A stretch of DNA of 64,000 nucleotides from Ampullaceana balthica. Its lineage: Eukaryota > Mollusca > Gastropoda > Lymnaeidae. The DNA is taken from the NCBI GenBank assembly GCA_944989445.1, contig CALYLW010000041.1, forward strand, positions 2,224,285-2,288,284. The letters are read 5' to 3'. This document shows, piece after piece, positions 23,570-34,838 of the stretch. Both the position numbers and the translations under genes were made by a program. Numbering within the stretch: position 1 is the first letter of the stretch; every line of letters starts with the position of its first letter. Below the pieces are notes generated by a model, which made no database searches, was not told where the DNA came from, and saw only the letters and a program-made list of their open reading frames with translations.

Positions 23570-26190
23570 GCTTCCAATTCTTCCTCTCTTCTTCCTCACC
23601 ATTCAACACATAAATTTACCCAGTCACATTTGAAGTTTTGTACTTATTGGATACGCAGAGAAAGAATGCTCAGAGATTTTTAAATATCCAAAGACGACAC
23701 TTCAAATTCTTAGATAATAATGAAGGGAATCGAAAACAATTATTATAGGCGATCAGCCTGCCGAAAGATTCATTTTCCTCCAACCTCTTAACACAATTGA
23801 GAACCGCTCTTGCCGAGAGCGTATGCCACAAACAATTCTTATAGACATTAGCTGTCGGGTGATTACAGGCATTCGATATTTGGCATTCAGAAATTACAGA
23901 GTCGGCCTTGCAGCATGAAGGAATAGGCGAGAGAGTTAGCGTCGAGTGATTTAGTTATTGGCTAGAGATAGATTTCGGAACACGATTTCTGAAATACCAT
24001 CTTTCGCTTAAAGGCATGGCGGTTAATATTAAAAAGGCGATTTTACGTTATAGACCAAGAAAATATAACGTTATAATTGGGTTTGCTTCTTAAACAATTG
24101 CATTTAAACATCGAGGTAGTCATATTAAAAAGAGAAAAACTTAAAGACTTGCACTGTTGTATAGGGCTTTTTATTCCTCCGTCATCTGGCGGCGTCATTA
24201 AACAGTAGTTTGTTATGTATAAGCTTAGGATAATAAACATGTAAACAAGGTGAAACATTAATCGATTGGCGATAAGGTTGTACCGCCCATGTTCCTATTT
24301 TTAAACAAACACGTCTTTATATCCGCCAACGTTCGCACATATTGTCGATAGCAAGCAAAAATAAAAATATTCAATTAAATTAATCTTTCATATTTTTTTT
24401 CGTTGTGATTACTTTTTATTTATGCAACTATAATTTATTATTTAAAATGATTTTTGCAGTCGCATTTAATGTTCATTTTGTTTTTCTATCTTAAATATCA
24501 CAATCTATAATACAAAAGCATAGTATGAGAATAGGAGAGACCTACCCTCACAAATCAAATGGTTAACGAATATTCAATATTCATTGTTCATTTAGTGCCG
24601 TGAATAAGTAGTTGGTCTCATTAAATAGTATGTAATGTTTGGGCATTTACCTTCTCTCCAATAATTTATTTTATTTTACTTTTAAAATTTGATAGGACTA
24701 GGATTAGCGCCTAAGATATGTTGTTATAACAAGTGGTTAAGTTTTTTGGGGTCGTTATTAACATTAATATATTTTAAAAACCTTTTTCGTGCCTTTATTG
24801 CTTGGTCTTCACTCTAGTTTGTATGTTATCGACGCCATCTGATTAGGTGAACAGAAGTTCACTCATTGGAGTAAACGTAAACTGAAATCATCAAATCTTC
24901 AGGGGTTCTACGTTGAATCAAACGCGTGTGAGTAGTGAAAACGTCACTCTGGCTCCACAATCCCTTACTGTACGTTCAAGTTTATAACTCTATCTGGTAA
25001 ATAAACGGCGGTGCTATGTACCCGTCCATGGCTCGACACAACCTGATATAAGCTTTATTAAATTTAAATAGGTTTTATCTAATGTGTATTCATAAAAGTG
25101 TAAATGTCTTTTTGCGAGTATCAGCCAATATTTTTACGTGAAGCGTGGCGCCAATTCGCATTTAATAATAATTAATATAACGGCCAGGTCTCACAATCGA
25201 TCTGACACGTGTATGGCGGGCGCCGCGAACTGTAGTAAAACAAAAAATCTCCTGAACTCCAAGCTCGAAGTCCAGCTCACAACGGTCGGCACGTACCCAA
25301 AAGACAAACAGCCACCAGGTCACGGCAACCTGTGTATCCATCACGTCATAATGCATATGGCGCTCAAAGAGTACATAACAAATAATAGGAAACAAATGCG
25401 CCGTGCACCAAAAAACACAACATTCGGTGTGCAACCAATAGAACACACTACCCAACCACGACACTATGCATAGGTATAATTTTTAAAAAACCCGTATTGT
25501 ATCTATCGGCCTTTGAAAAGCGAAGAGATGATTTACGTTCTTTAGATCGCGTTACAGATTGCATGTGTGTAAGTCATATGCAAAGGGAAATTTTATCATT
25601 ATAATTTAAAAACTCGAGTAATTTATTTTGCAAAGATGCGTGGGAATTAATAATCTCCCTTGGAACGAAATGATTACGCGAATGAATATGCATGTATTCT
25701 TCCGCCAGATGAAGATTAGCATAACTGTATTCATTTTTAAGCCCGAAAAGAGAAAGAACAAACGTGTTGTTTTTAAAAAAAATTATTATTATTATTATTA
25801 TTAATATTATTCTGTAGTTGCGCATTCGTGCTGGAATCAGAGTCGCGTTCATATTATTTTGATAGTCTTAAAAATGTTTCCGACCAGAGCAAATTTGAAT
25901 CTACCATACTTCAAATAATGGGATATGAACAACCAAATTAATTTAAAATAATTTAGCCTGGTAATAAAAACAAATAATATTTAAGAGTAATAGAATAAAA
26001 CCGTAGGGCCAATCGATAGCTAACCCTTTGTAGGGCTTCTTTGATCCCACAGAAAACATCAAATAACGGGAGATGTTGGCCAATATTGTTATTCCCTGTT
26101 TGTTGGATCCCGGCCGTCCATTTAATAATAAAGGGTACCTTTATGTACCTACATATAACTTCGTGGGCTGCATAGGTGAGAGTCGCAGGT
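23570..26190. other. Unique sequence; candidate conserved non-coding blocks
   Basis: The stretches 23690-24040 and 25130-25480 have balanced composition and contrast with the AT-rich background. The latter is open on both strands (111 and 100 codons) without recognisable domains. No gene is called. Confidence 0.35.
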
Positions 26191-26199
26191 GTTATATAG

Positions 26200-26665
26200 A
26201 CTAGGCTGTTAGTGGCATTGGGCGTCTATAGGCTAGACTGGTAGTGGCATGAGGATATATACAGAATAGGATGGTAGTGGCATGAGGTTATATACAGAAT
26301 AGGATGGTAGTGGCATTAGGATATATACAGAATAGGATGGTAGTGGCATGAGGATAAATACAGAATATGATGGTAGTGGCATGAGGATATATACAGAATA
26401 GGATGGTAGTGGCATTAGGATATATACAGAATAGGATGGTAGTGGCATTAGGATATATACAGAATAGGATGGTAGTGGCATTAGGATATATACAGAATAG
26501 GATGGTAGTGGCATGAGGATATATACAGAATAGGATGGTAGTGGCATTATGATATATATAGAATAGGATGGTAGTGGCATGAGGATAAATATAGTATCAT
26601 TTAAACAATCGACTTTTTAACACAATTGAGGCATGAGGATATTAATAGAATAGGACAAATGAATA
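26200..26665. repeat. 33-bp minisatellite
   Basis: GGATGGTAGTGGCATGAGG plus ATATATACAGAATA recurs every 33 bp (GTAGTGGCAT at 26241, 26274 and onward), about eleven good copies and decayed flanks. The minus-strand ORF (MPLPSYSVYIL repeated) is a by-product. One arm of an inverted repeat is inserted at 26590-26627. Confidence 0.95.
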
Positions 26666-26861
26666 AATTCTGATTTAATATATATGCAGAATGAACGGCG
26701 TGAAAAACATGTGTGATGAGGTACCACGAGGTGGCTTATAGAGATAAATTAAGTGACTTTGTTGTACATGTATTACTTGTAAAGTAATGTATTTGATAAT
26801 TTTCTTACTCTTTATATTCATAAAATTGTGTTAAAAAGTCGATTGTTTAAATCATACTATA
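26590..26861. repeat. 38-bp inverted repeat with 196-bp spacer
   Basis: Arms 26590-26627 and 26824-26861 match as inverse complements at 37 of 38 positions (shared core TTTAAACAATCGACTTTTTA). The left arm interrupts the 33-bp minisatellite, which resumes inside the spacer. It could be a fold-back or MITE-like element or a local inverted duplication. The transcript would form a near-perfect long hairpin. Confidence 0.85.
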
Positions 26862-26864
26862 GTC

Positions 26865-28420
26865 ATGTAGCACCTTCCTCTCCACTCAAAGATAATTTCA
26901 GTTCATTTTTCGAAACCACTTATCGACGTTTCAAAAGTATTTCATACAAATACACATTCAGACATATAGATGCAGATGTAAATACAGATGTAACTATGGA
27001 TATGGACAGGAATATAAAGACATATATTGATTGAGATATAGATTTTAGTCCGCGTTCGTCTTTTTTAATCTTCGTTAAAAACACTACTTCGTGTTTTATT
27101 AAAAGCTAAAGACTTATTTTAAAAGACGTCCTCATGGTTTCCATTAAAACTGTGATAAAGATCGTTCCAAACTATCAGGCTAATGTTCTTGTCAGTTCTT
27201 ACACATATGCAGGATTCTTTTATTTGACGTTTCTCTTCACGCGACACCAAACAGAAAGAAAGTAACGCCATTCCGTTTCGTTTTTCTCTCCCTTTAGTTT
27301 TACCATCCCGTTTTCTCTCCCTTTTCTAAAGAACGCTTATTTCAAACTATTGTTTTAGGTGGCAGGCTCGAAGAATCGTGTTTTTTTTGTCGCGAATGCA
27401 AACCTTATTCCATATTGACAAACACACCCACCTTTTCAGCAGCGCCATCGTGCGGGGACGTCAAAAGCTTTGTTAGCCCGGCGGTGTGGGGGGGGGGATG
27501 GGGGGTGGGGGGGGTGGGAGGGATCAAAGAGGCCATTTCGATATGATGGCACTGGAGCGGAACCAGGCACGTGAGTTTTACTGTGAGGCTATTGCGTCCA
27601 GTATTGTTTAGGGCTTTTTTTTTAATGCACTGCGGAGTTAAACAGTATTCAATTGTTCGGACGATCTGGTCCCGCGTGTGTGGGACAGACCATTATCTTG
27701 TGGCTATTTTTTTGCCATCATAAATTCAGAATTTTAATTACATTTTTAAGTAGGTACGCGTGTGAATTCTGTGTTCATTGAATTTGACTGTTTTCCAAGT
27801 TATTGTTTCCAGTATTGTGTTGCGGAAACTCATGGCGTGCGACTGAATGAAGAAATAATTAAAACGTCGGACTGCTTTTGTAACGTGAGAGCACGTCGAC
27901 GGAGACACAGAACTTCGCGGTGAATTGTTTCATTTTGATAGAGTCATATTTTTTTTTAAATTGTGTTTGGATGGTTCTAAACATTTATTGGTGGGTACAT
28001 ATTAATAAAAATTGTAATTTTTTGCTGTGGTTTAATAGAACATACACGACTTTAAGGAATAAGTTTCGGTGCATGGGGGAGGGGGTGCAGGGCCAGACAA
28101 GTTATCAACATAGTTGCGTGGTTATTGATTCTTTTGTGTTTTTTTTTATAGTAATCCCCAAAGTTCAGCGTTTGCAGCAAATAACTTGGAAAAATAAATA
28201 ACCATATTGGCTGAAAGTGGTGCAGATATTCACTCTGGGAACGTAGTATTGCAATACAACAACCGGTATCACAGATCACACAATCTTTTATTGGTAGAGA
28301 AGTCGAAGATCCATTCTTGAAGTTGTATAAATATAACGTTCTCAATCAGTTCTCCCCCCCCCCACAACACACATTTTCCTGATCTTCACCAACTCATAAC
28401 AGCGATTCGCATTCCTTGAG
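26865..28420. other. Unique sequence with G-rich block
   Basis: A strongly G-rich block at 27478-27524 contains several runs of G and should be able to form a G-quadruplex. No exon is supported. Confidence 0.45.
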
Positions 28421-28422
28421 AC

Positions 28423-29285
28423 TAACACTCTACTACACTCTAACCACGTGACACTAACCCTCTACTCCACTCTAACCACGTGACCCTAACCCTCTACCCC
28501 TCAAACCACGTGACACTAACCCTCTACCCCACTCTAACCACTTGACACTAACCCTCTACCCCACTCAAACCACGTGACACTAACCCTCTACCCCACTCTA
28601 ACCACGTGACACTAACCCTCTACCCCTCAAACAACGTGACACTAACCCTCTACCCCTCAAACAACGTGACACTAACCCTCTACCCCTCAAACCACGTGAC
28701 CATAACCCTCTACCCCACTCTAACCACGTGACACTAACCCTCTACCCCACTCTAACCACGTGACCCTAACCCTCTACCCTTCAAACCACGTGACACTAAC
28801 CCTCTACCCCACTCTAACCACTTGACACTAACCCTCTACCCCACTCTAACCACGTGACCCTAACCCTCTACCCCTCAAACCACGTGACACTAACCCTCTA
28901 CCCCACTCTAACCACTTGACACTAACCCTCTACCCCACTCTAACCACGTGGCACTAACCCTCTACCCCTCAAACAACGTGACACTAACCCTCTACCCCAC
29001 TCTAACCACGTGACACTAACCCTCTAACCCACCCTATACACGTGACACTAACCCTCCACCCCCTCAAACCACGTTACACTAACCCTCTAACCCACTCTAA
29101 CCACGCGACACTAACCCTCTATCCCTCAAACCACGTGACACTAACCCTCTACCCCTCAAACCAAGTGACACTAACCCTCTACCCCTCAAACCACGTGACA
29201 CTAACCCTCTAACCACGTGACACTAACCCTCTACCCCTAAAACCACGTGACACTAACCCACTAGTCTACTCTAACCACTAGATCA
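28423..29285. repeat. 30-32-bp minisatellite with E-box and CCCTAACCCT
   Basis: About 27 copies of ACCACGTGACACTAACCCTC followed by TACCCCACTCTA or TACCCCTCAA. Two unit lengths (32 and 30 bp) are intermixed. Around eighteen units keep an intact CACGTG palindrome. Several read GTGACCCTAACCCTC, containing a telomere-like CCCTAACCCT step. Confidence 0.95.
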
Positions 29286-29289
29286 CTGT

Positions 29290-30060
29290 TATCAACGAAT
29301 CAGCCTAATCTCTGCCTCCCCCCCACCCCTTATCCCCAATCCCACACTAATCCCGCATATGTTTATATATTAATTGCTTTGCGTTCTGTTGAGGGTTTTA
29401 AAATCTCTTTCGAGAACTTCCAAATAGCTAAAGTACTTAATGTTAATGCATCCACCAAGCCGAAAGCTTTAACACAATTTATTTTCATTTAGCTCCTTTT
29501 GAAATTCTTCAAGCACTCGAATATAATTCATCCATATATTCTTTATTTATTTTTTAAAATTTCTTATTTTTAATACTTTAAATCGTTACCATTAACTAAA
29601 AATATTATTTGCAAGCGATATTGGCATCTGCATGTCAGGGTTTAATGGCGCTATTGGTTGTAAAAGTCTTTTCTACGCTACCGGCGTGGCTGATGGGAAT
29701 AAATAACCCAACTCCTCCCCCCCCCCTTTTTCACCCTGTCCCCTGTCAGTTCTGATAAATTCTATAGCTACTGGCTTTTGAGTAATCAGCCAAGCACAAA
29801 ATTGGATGGCAACTCGCTCTCTTCATTGATCTAGTCGATCGTACTGACATCAGTGACGTTTCGTTTTCTTTGTCTTCAGTTTGTCTAAGACCAGACACGC
29901 GCGCTGAGCTCAGAGTTAACATATTTTTATGTTGTCGACATCACAAGGGAAACAGAGGCGGAGGAAGGTAGGGGTGGCGGTTAACCCAGGGGCGTGTTTG
30001 TTTTTTTAAATTCTGAAGGAGGGGTGGCTGTGTCATCAAGAGCCTTTTTTTTTGTTGTTG
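29290..30060. other. Unique AT-rich sequence
   Basis: No gene recognised. A C run lies near 29718-29727. Confidence 0.5.
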
Positions 30061-30061
30061 A

Positions 30062-30320
30062 TGGCGGCACACATGTCTTGTCCCAGCTTGGTTGGCACCC
30101 ACTTTAGTGACGTCACATATCATGTCCCACCTTGTGTGGCACTCACCTTAGTGACGTCACATATCTTGTCCCACCTTTTGTGGCACTCACCATAGTGACG
30201 TCACATATCTTGTCGCACCTTGTGTGGCACTCACCTTAGTGACGCCACATATCTTGTCGCACCTTGTGTGGCACTCACCTTAGTGACGTCACATATCATG
30301 TTCCACCTTGTGTGACAATA
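30062..30320. repeat. 44-bp repeat array carrying CRE palindromes
   Basis: GTGACGTCAC recurs at 30107, 30151, 30195, 30239 (mutated to GTGACGCCAC) and 30283, exactly 44 bp apart. The rest of the unit is ATATCTTGTCCCACCTTG then TGTGGCACTCACCTTA. TGACGTCA is the palindromic CREB/ATF site, so the array places five sites in phase, about four helical turns apart. It lies about 430 bp upstream of the ORF at 30721. Confidence 0.93.
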
Positions 30321-30570
30321 TTCCCTACAGAAAAAGAACAACCTTATTTGAAAATAAATGTCTTCTAATTGTGCTGGTATATAACCCAATGACACAACGC
30401 AACCGTTTTGATGTGTTGTAAAAAATATTTTAAAATATATGTCAATACTGGTGAAAAAATGTAGTTTCAGAAGAAAAAACTCACACGCAAAAATAAAATA
30501 AGTGAAAGTAAATAAAATAACTATTTCAGCTGTGTTATTTAAAATAAAATAATACAGATTTGGAGTCGTT

Positions 30571-30572
<2 letters not shown>

Positions 30573-30618
<46 letters not shown>
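30573..30618. repeat. (CT)n microsatellite
   Basis: An uninterrupted CT run of about 46 bp, between the CRE array and the ORF at 30721. Confidence 0.97.
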
Positions 30619-30621
<3 letters not shown>

Positions 30622-30720
30622 AATTTGGCAAACTGTAGTAGTTACATGTACACGAATAGAGGTTTGTTTGGATTTTACTTTTTAGTCATTATTGCATACA
30701 CGTTTTAAATGAAATTGTAA

Positions 30721-31287
30721 ATGAAATTTCGCCTATTACTTTTTATATTTGTTGTTTCTCTAATAGCAACTGTAAACGTCTCGCGAGCCTTGAGCCAGAT
30801 GGTCACCAGGGGGAGAACACTAATCGACACGTGTCACAAACAAGACACGTGTCCCAAACAAGACACGTGTCCCAAACAAGACACGTGTCACAAACAAGAC
30901 ACGTGTCACAAACAAGACACGTGTCACAAACAAGACACGTGTCACAAACAATACACGTGTCACAAACAAGACACACGGCACAAACAAGACACAAGACCAA
31001 AACAAGACACACGGCACAAACAAGACATACGGCACAAACAAGACACAAGGCACAAACAAGACATACGGCACAAACAAGACACACGGCACAAACAAGACAT
31101 ATGGCAAAAACAAGACACACGACACAAACAAGACACACGGCACAAACAAGACACACAGCACAAACAAGACACACGGCACAAACAAGACACACGACACAAA
31201 CAAGACACAAGACCGAAACAAGACACACGGCACAAACAAGACACACGGCACAAACAAGACACGGCTCCAAATGAAGCTTATTGCTAG
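30721..31287 (+). CDS. Putative secreted hexapeptide-repeat protein
   Basis: A single-exon ORF of 188 residues. Residues 1-20 (MKFRLLLFIFVVSLIATVNV) followed by SRA form a textbook signal peptide: basic N-region, hydrophobic core and likely cleavage after Ala23. A short linker leads into 24 six-residue repeats: DTCHKQ or DTCPKQ for the first eight or so, then DTRHKQ with a few I, W and Q variants, ending DTAPNEAYC and a stop. The mature chain would be rich in Lys, His, Asp, Gln and Thr, with a Cys-bearing first third. Arg in the second part is written CGG, CGA, AGA and AGG, and Pro CCC, CCA and CCG, which hints at selection on protein. Against this, 18-bp repeats keep several frames open on both strands. 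AATAAA lies at 31594-31599. No homologue is recognised; it could be an extracellular matrix, mucus or adhesive protein, or a chance fusion. Confidence 0.4.
   Translation: MKFRLLLFIFVVSLIATVNVSRALSQMVTRGRTLIDTCHKQDTCPKQDTCPKQDTCHKQDTCHKQDTCHKQDTCHKQYTCHKQDTRHKQDTRPKQDTRHKQDIRHKQDTRHKQDIRHKQDTRHKQDIWQKQDTRHKQDTRHKQDTQHKQDTRHKQDTRHKQDTRPKQDTRHKQDTRHKQDTAPNEAYC
30829..31275. repeat. 18-bp minisatellite inside the ORF
   Basis: CACAAACAAGACACGTGT for the first eight copies, then CACAAACAAGACACACGG. The switch from ACGTGT to ACACGG is sharp near 30960 and changes Cys to Arg in the predicted protein. Confidence 0.96.
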
Positions 31288-31289
31288 GA

Positions 31290-31970
31290 ATCTGACAAGT
31301 GATGTGGAATTTACGAAACCCGAGTCAATAGCGTTTAGGATTACCATAAGCCAATCGTGTCGGTCTAAACTTACCAATTCTCATTAACGCGGGCGTAATT
31401 CAAGTCGGCAGACATTTGCTTGCAAGATGAGAGATCGGTTTGGGGGGGGGTAATAAGTGGAAAGTATTTGACGCATTTTAAATGAAATAACTAAATATGG
31501 ACTTAGTATGATGTACTGATGTGGCCTAACCAGAAGGTTTTAGTGTAAGACATAATGAATTAAAACAGCTAGAAACAGATGAGACATTTGTTAAATAAAA
31601 CAAAATTCTGTCACAACTCTAGATTTCAAGATGAGAACTATAAGAAAATAATGGAAAAATAGGGGAAAGAGGGTTGAAATGTAATAAGTTTGTTAAAGAT
31701 TGTGAGTTTTCAAAGCGTGTATCCTATAAATCAAAAGTCATTTCATTAGAGCTTAATGCATTGGAACCAACGTTCACAGCGTGACTTTTCTATCAGGGAT
31801 ATCAGAGTTTTATATAGTAAAATATATATATATATATTTAACGTCTATTTAACGGCTGTCTGGGGCGAGGGGACGATAGATTGAAATTTTATTTCTGAAC
31901 AATTATTTTGAATAATTTCTTTTTAAAATATTTTTTTTTAAATTAAAAGAAAAAACAAAACAACTTACAT
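31290..31970. other. Downstream AT-rich sequence
   Basis: It holds the AATAAA at 31594-31599, a G run at 31440-31449 and a TA tract near 31823-31838. No other feature was recognised. Confidence 0.4.
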
Positions 31971-31974
31971 GAAA

Positions 31975-32470
31975 AAAAAGTTCAATGTTCATATAACAAA
32001 ATCTTTTATGTTTCAATGTTCATATAACAGAATCGTTCATGTTTCAATGTTCATACAACAGAATCTTTCATGTTTCAATGTTCATACAACAGAATATTTT
32101 ATGTTTCAATGTTCATATAACAGAATCTTTCATGTTTCAATGTTCATATAACAGAATCTTTCATGTTTCAATGTTCATACAACAGAATATTTTATGTTTC
32201 AATGTTCATACAACAGAATCTTTCATGTTTCAATGTTCATATAACAGAATCTTTCATGTTTCAATGTTCATATAACAGAATCTTTCATGTTTCAATGTTC
32301 ATACAACAAAATCTTTCATGTTTCAATGTTCATATAACAGAATCTTTCATGTTTCAATGTTCATACAACAGAATCTTTCATGTTTCAATGTTCATACAAC
32401 AGATTCTTTCATATTTCAATGTTCATACAACAAAATCTTTCATATTTCAATGTTCATATAACAACATTTT
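31975..32470. repeat. 31-bp minisatellite
   Basis: About sixteen copies of TTTCATGTTTCAATGTTCAT followed by ATAACAGAATC (GTTTCAATG at 32010, 32041 and onward). ATAACAG and ACAACAG variants alternate. Overlapping ORFs in three frames reflect a unit length not divisible by three. Confidence 0.96.
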
Positions 32471-32474
32471 TAAT

Positions 32475-34040
32475 ATGTTTATCTGCGTTCGACGTTTTTG
32501 TCAATAACTATAAAGAGAGTCTTGACATTCTCTGCTAGGTCAACTCATCTTTGAAATTTGAAACTGTTGTTTTCTTCTTTATAGTCACCTAACCTCTTTA
32601 AAAAAACCTAAACCTTGGGAATTCTTGAATGAGAGAAAGTTATTTGGGGAAAGTACCCTTTATCTTGGGGAAACCCAGCCGTCATGTGCCTCAACTTTAG
32701 AACATAATCCTTATGCCAATTTTAATTATCCCCCCTTTCATATTTACTCCAGCTCCGGCTAATTACAGCGTCACCGCAGACAGGGCGCGTAAGAGGGTCT
32801 GTCCTGTGTTTGAGAAGGTATATCACTGTGATCACTGCCTGTCGATCTTAATTGGATCTTCTCTGTGTTCTAGGTGTGAGTGACCTCCTGACGTCACTGT
32901 TGCGGCGGTTGTTGTGTCCCCCAGACCTCACCCCACCCCCCCTCCAAGTAGTTTATGAAATGCTCTAATCTAAGTTTCTAAAATAACATTGCCCTTGCTA
33001 CTGTTGGCAATGGTAAACTTGCAACTCACGAGCATGTCTTGAGCAAACAGCGCATTAACTGAGAGAACTGGCGAGTACTCTCTCCCTGAATCGAGATAAC
33101 GATTTTTTTTAATGAAAGGGGGTGGGGTATCATAAGAATTACAGTAAACTTGATGTGAATGGCTTGATTTTTTTCCCTCTCTAAACTATGTAATATTTTC
33201 TTGGCTTTTTTAAAACATGTAAATAATCCAATTGAAAATTTGAGAAATGATTTCTAAAATTGAATTGCATTTTTGGAATTGTATTGCATTCTGAACTTGG
33301 ATTGCATTTAAGAAAATTGAAATGCATTTCTGATTTTAAAAAATTGTTTTCTTTCTTTGCTTGCTTGGTTGAAATTTATATCAGCAGACATTTTATGAAC
33401 TAGTCACAAGTCAGCCGCGGTGATTGAATTTGAAAACAACACAAAATGAAAAAGAAGAGAAGAAGCTTTGATTGCTTACGACGCACGCCCCTGTGTCACA
33501 ATTTAACGTCCTGTAAAGTTGCTGGAATGCGCACCACAACTATTCTGCTTTACAGTACCGCCCTAACGACAGCGAGAAAAGCAAACACTGCGATAATTCA
33601 ACCCCACTCCCGGGCGTTTGGGTTCATCGATACGTCTCTGTCCTCATACTCCGACCGTCAGGCGCAATGAGGACATCGGGTCTCCTTTCAGGTGGGGGGG
33701 GGGCGTCTTTCATGTTGGGAGGGGCTCAATGGCTGTTTTTGTTTTATTTGTCGCAGACGATTTTCAAACCAGTTTATTTTTACCCACGGGGACTCTGGGT
33801 TCACACTTAGATGGTAATTTTCAGCTCGGCCCAGAACGTGGAACTATTGACACAAGCAATTAGTGGAGTTCTTTGAGGCGTTGATGATAACAGGTAAGGA
33901 AGCTTGCGGCGCTCGGCCTGGGCGTAAGTGCTTGAATGCAACACCAACGTCAGTACACTAGAGTCCGATTAAAATGAACTGTTTACAGTTTTTTTAATGT
34001 TTTATTTTTATTTTAAGAAAGGTATTTTTTAAGTGTAGAA
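32475..34040. other. Unique sequence; compositionally distinct blocks
   Basis: The blocks 32740-32935 and 33440-33910 are richer in GC and more complex than the neighbours. A donor-like ACAGGTAAGG lies at 33890, and the preceding plus-strand ORF (33618-33863) closes before it. No exon could be defined. Confidence 0.35.
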
Positions 34041-34049
34041 AGAAAAAAA

Positions 34050-34500
34050 TTAAACAATATTATTTTTAACTCTTGGGTACAAGAAACATACATCAGCAGA
34101 GATTCGACTTTGGTTGTGGACTCCGATAACTGATTTCGCGATAGGTGTGTTTGAGATGTTAAAAAATGTAAAACGAGCGATATTTTGCGCCCTTTCATAA
34201 ACTATAAATTTTACGCTCGCGCCTTTTCCCCCATCAGTTTTTATTAAACTCTTACCCTTGTTCACATCTGATAATGTCTCATTAAAATCCCATTTTGGCG
34301 CCTCTGTGCCTTGACGCCCAGGGTCTAATATAACCTCTGCCCTAATATCTAAGCCTCGGTATTTATAATTAGAGGAAGATATAATTCGTTTAAATGTTCC
34401 TGTTGGGGAGAGATTCATGCCTTCAACTTTTGCTGGTAAGAGTTCTACGGTAGTTCTGTCCATGTTTATGAGAAAACGATTTATTGAAATGATTTGCTGG
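34050..34500 (-). pseudogene. Decayed non-LTR reverse-transcriptase fragment (probable)
   Basis: A minus-strand ORF of 137 codons (34463-34050) with an in-frame open extension upstream. The text FLINMDRTTVELLP, then a spacer, then TGTFKRIISSSNYKYRGLD resembles the segment after the YxDD motif of LINE reverse transcriptases, where a Lys-Thr motif is followed by a loop and FKYLG; here the Leu of YLG is Arg. The remainder (rich in Lys and Gly) does not match what should follow, and no YxDD is visible upstream, so the copy is truncated. A different origin cannot be excluded. Confidence 0.4.
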
Positions 34501-34838
34501 ACATTCGTTAAATGTGATTATATTCCTGATTGTTCCAACTGATGTAGTAGATAAAGTTAAATCTTTCGACTCTGTCTCTTATTTTTTGGATTCGTTACAA
34601 GTGCTCTGTCTTAGCTAGTAATATGTACACGTCAGGTTTTATTTTGGCAGTGTAGATGGGGATCAAACTGTAGACAGCGATTCTAAGTCATAACCCTCTC
34701 CTTAACCCCCCCCCACACACACACAAATAACCCCTACACTTCCTTAAATAGTAGCGCATGAAACTATTTATCGAAAATCTTTGTTAAAGTCTCTTCCCTC
34801 CGCCAATTTTCCTTTCTTCTGATGTAATTGTTTTTTTT

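Noticed and set aside
25138..25473. Opposed ORFs of 111 (plus) and 100 (minus) codons
   Set aside because: No domain, signal or splice pair on either strand; noted only as a compositionally distinct block.
26233..26580. 115-codon minus-strand ORF (MPLPSYSVYIL repeats)
   Set aside because: By-product of the 33-bp minisatellite; every unit begins with its own Met.
28423..29285. Interstitial telomere array
   Set aside because: CCCTAACCCT occurs only as part of a 30-32-bp unit, not as a perfect hexamer array.
30803..31377. Minus-strand ORFs of 155, 185 and 100 codons over the 18-bp array
   Set aside because: They are shadows of the repeat, with no signal peptide or non-repeat coding sequence; the plus-strand frame with a signal peptide is preferred.
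32039..32507. Repeated MFQCSYNRIFHVSMFI ORFs
   Set aside because: A 31-bp unit rotates through all frames, so the same peptide appears in every frame; not a gene.
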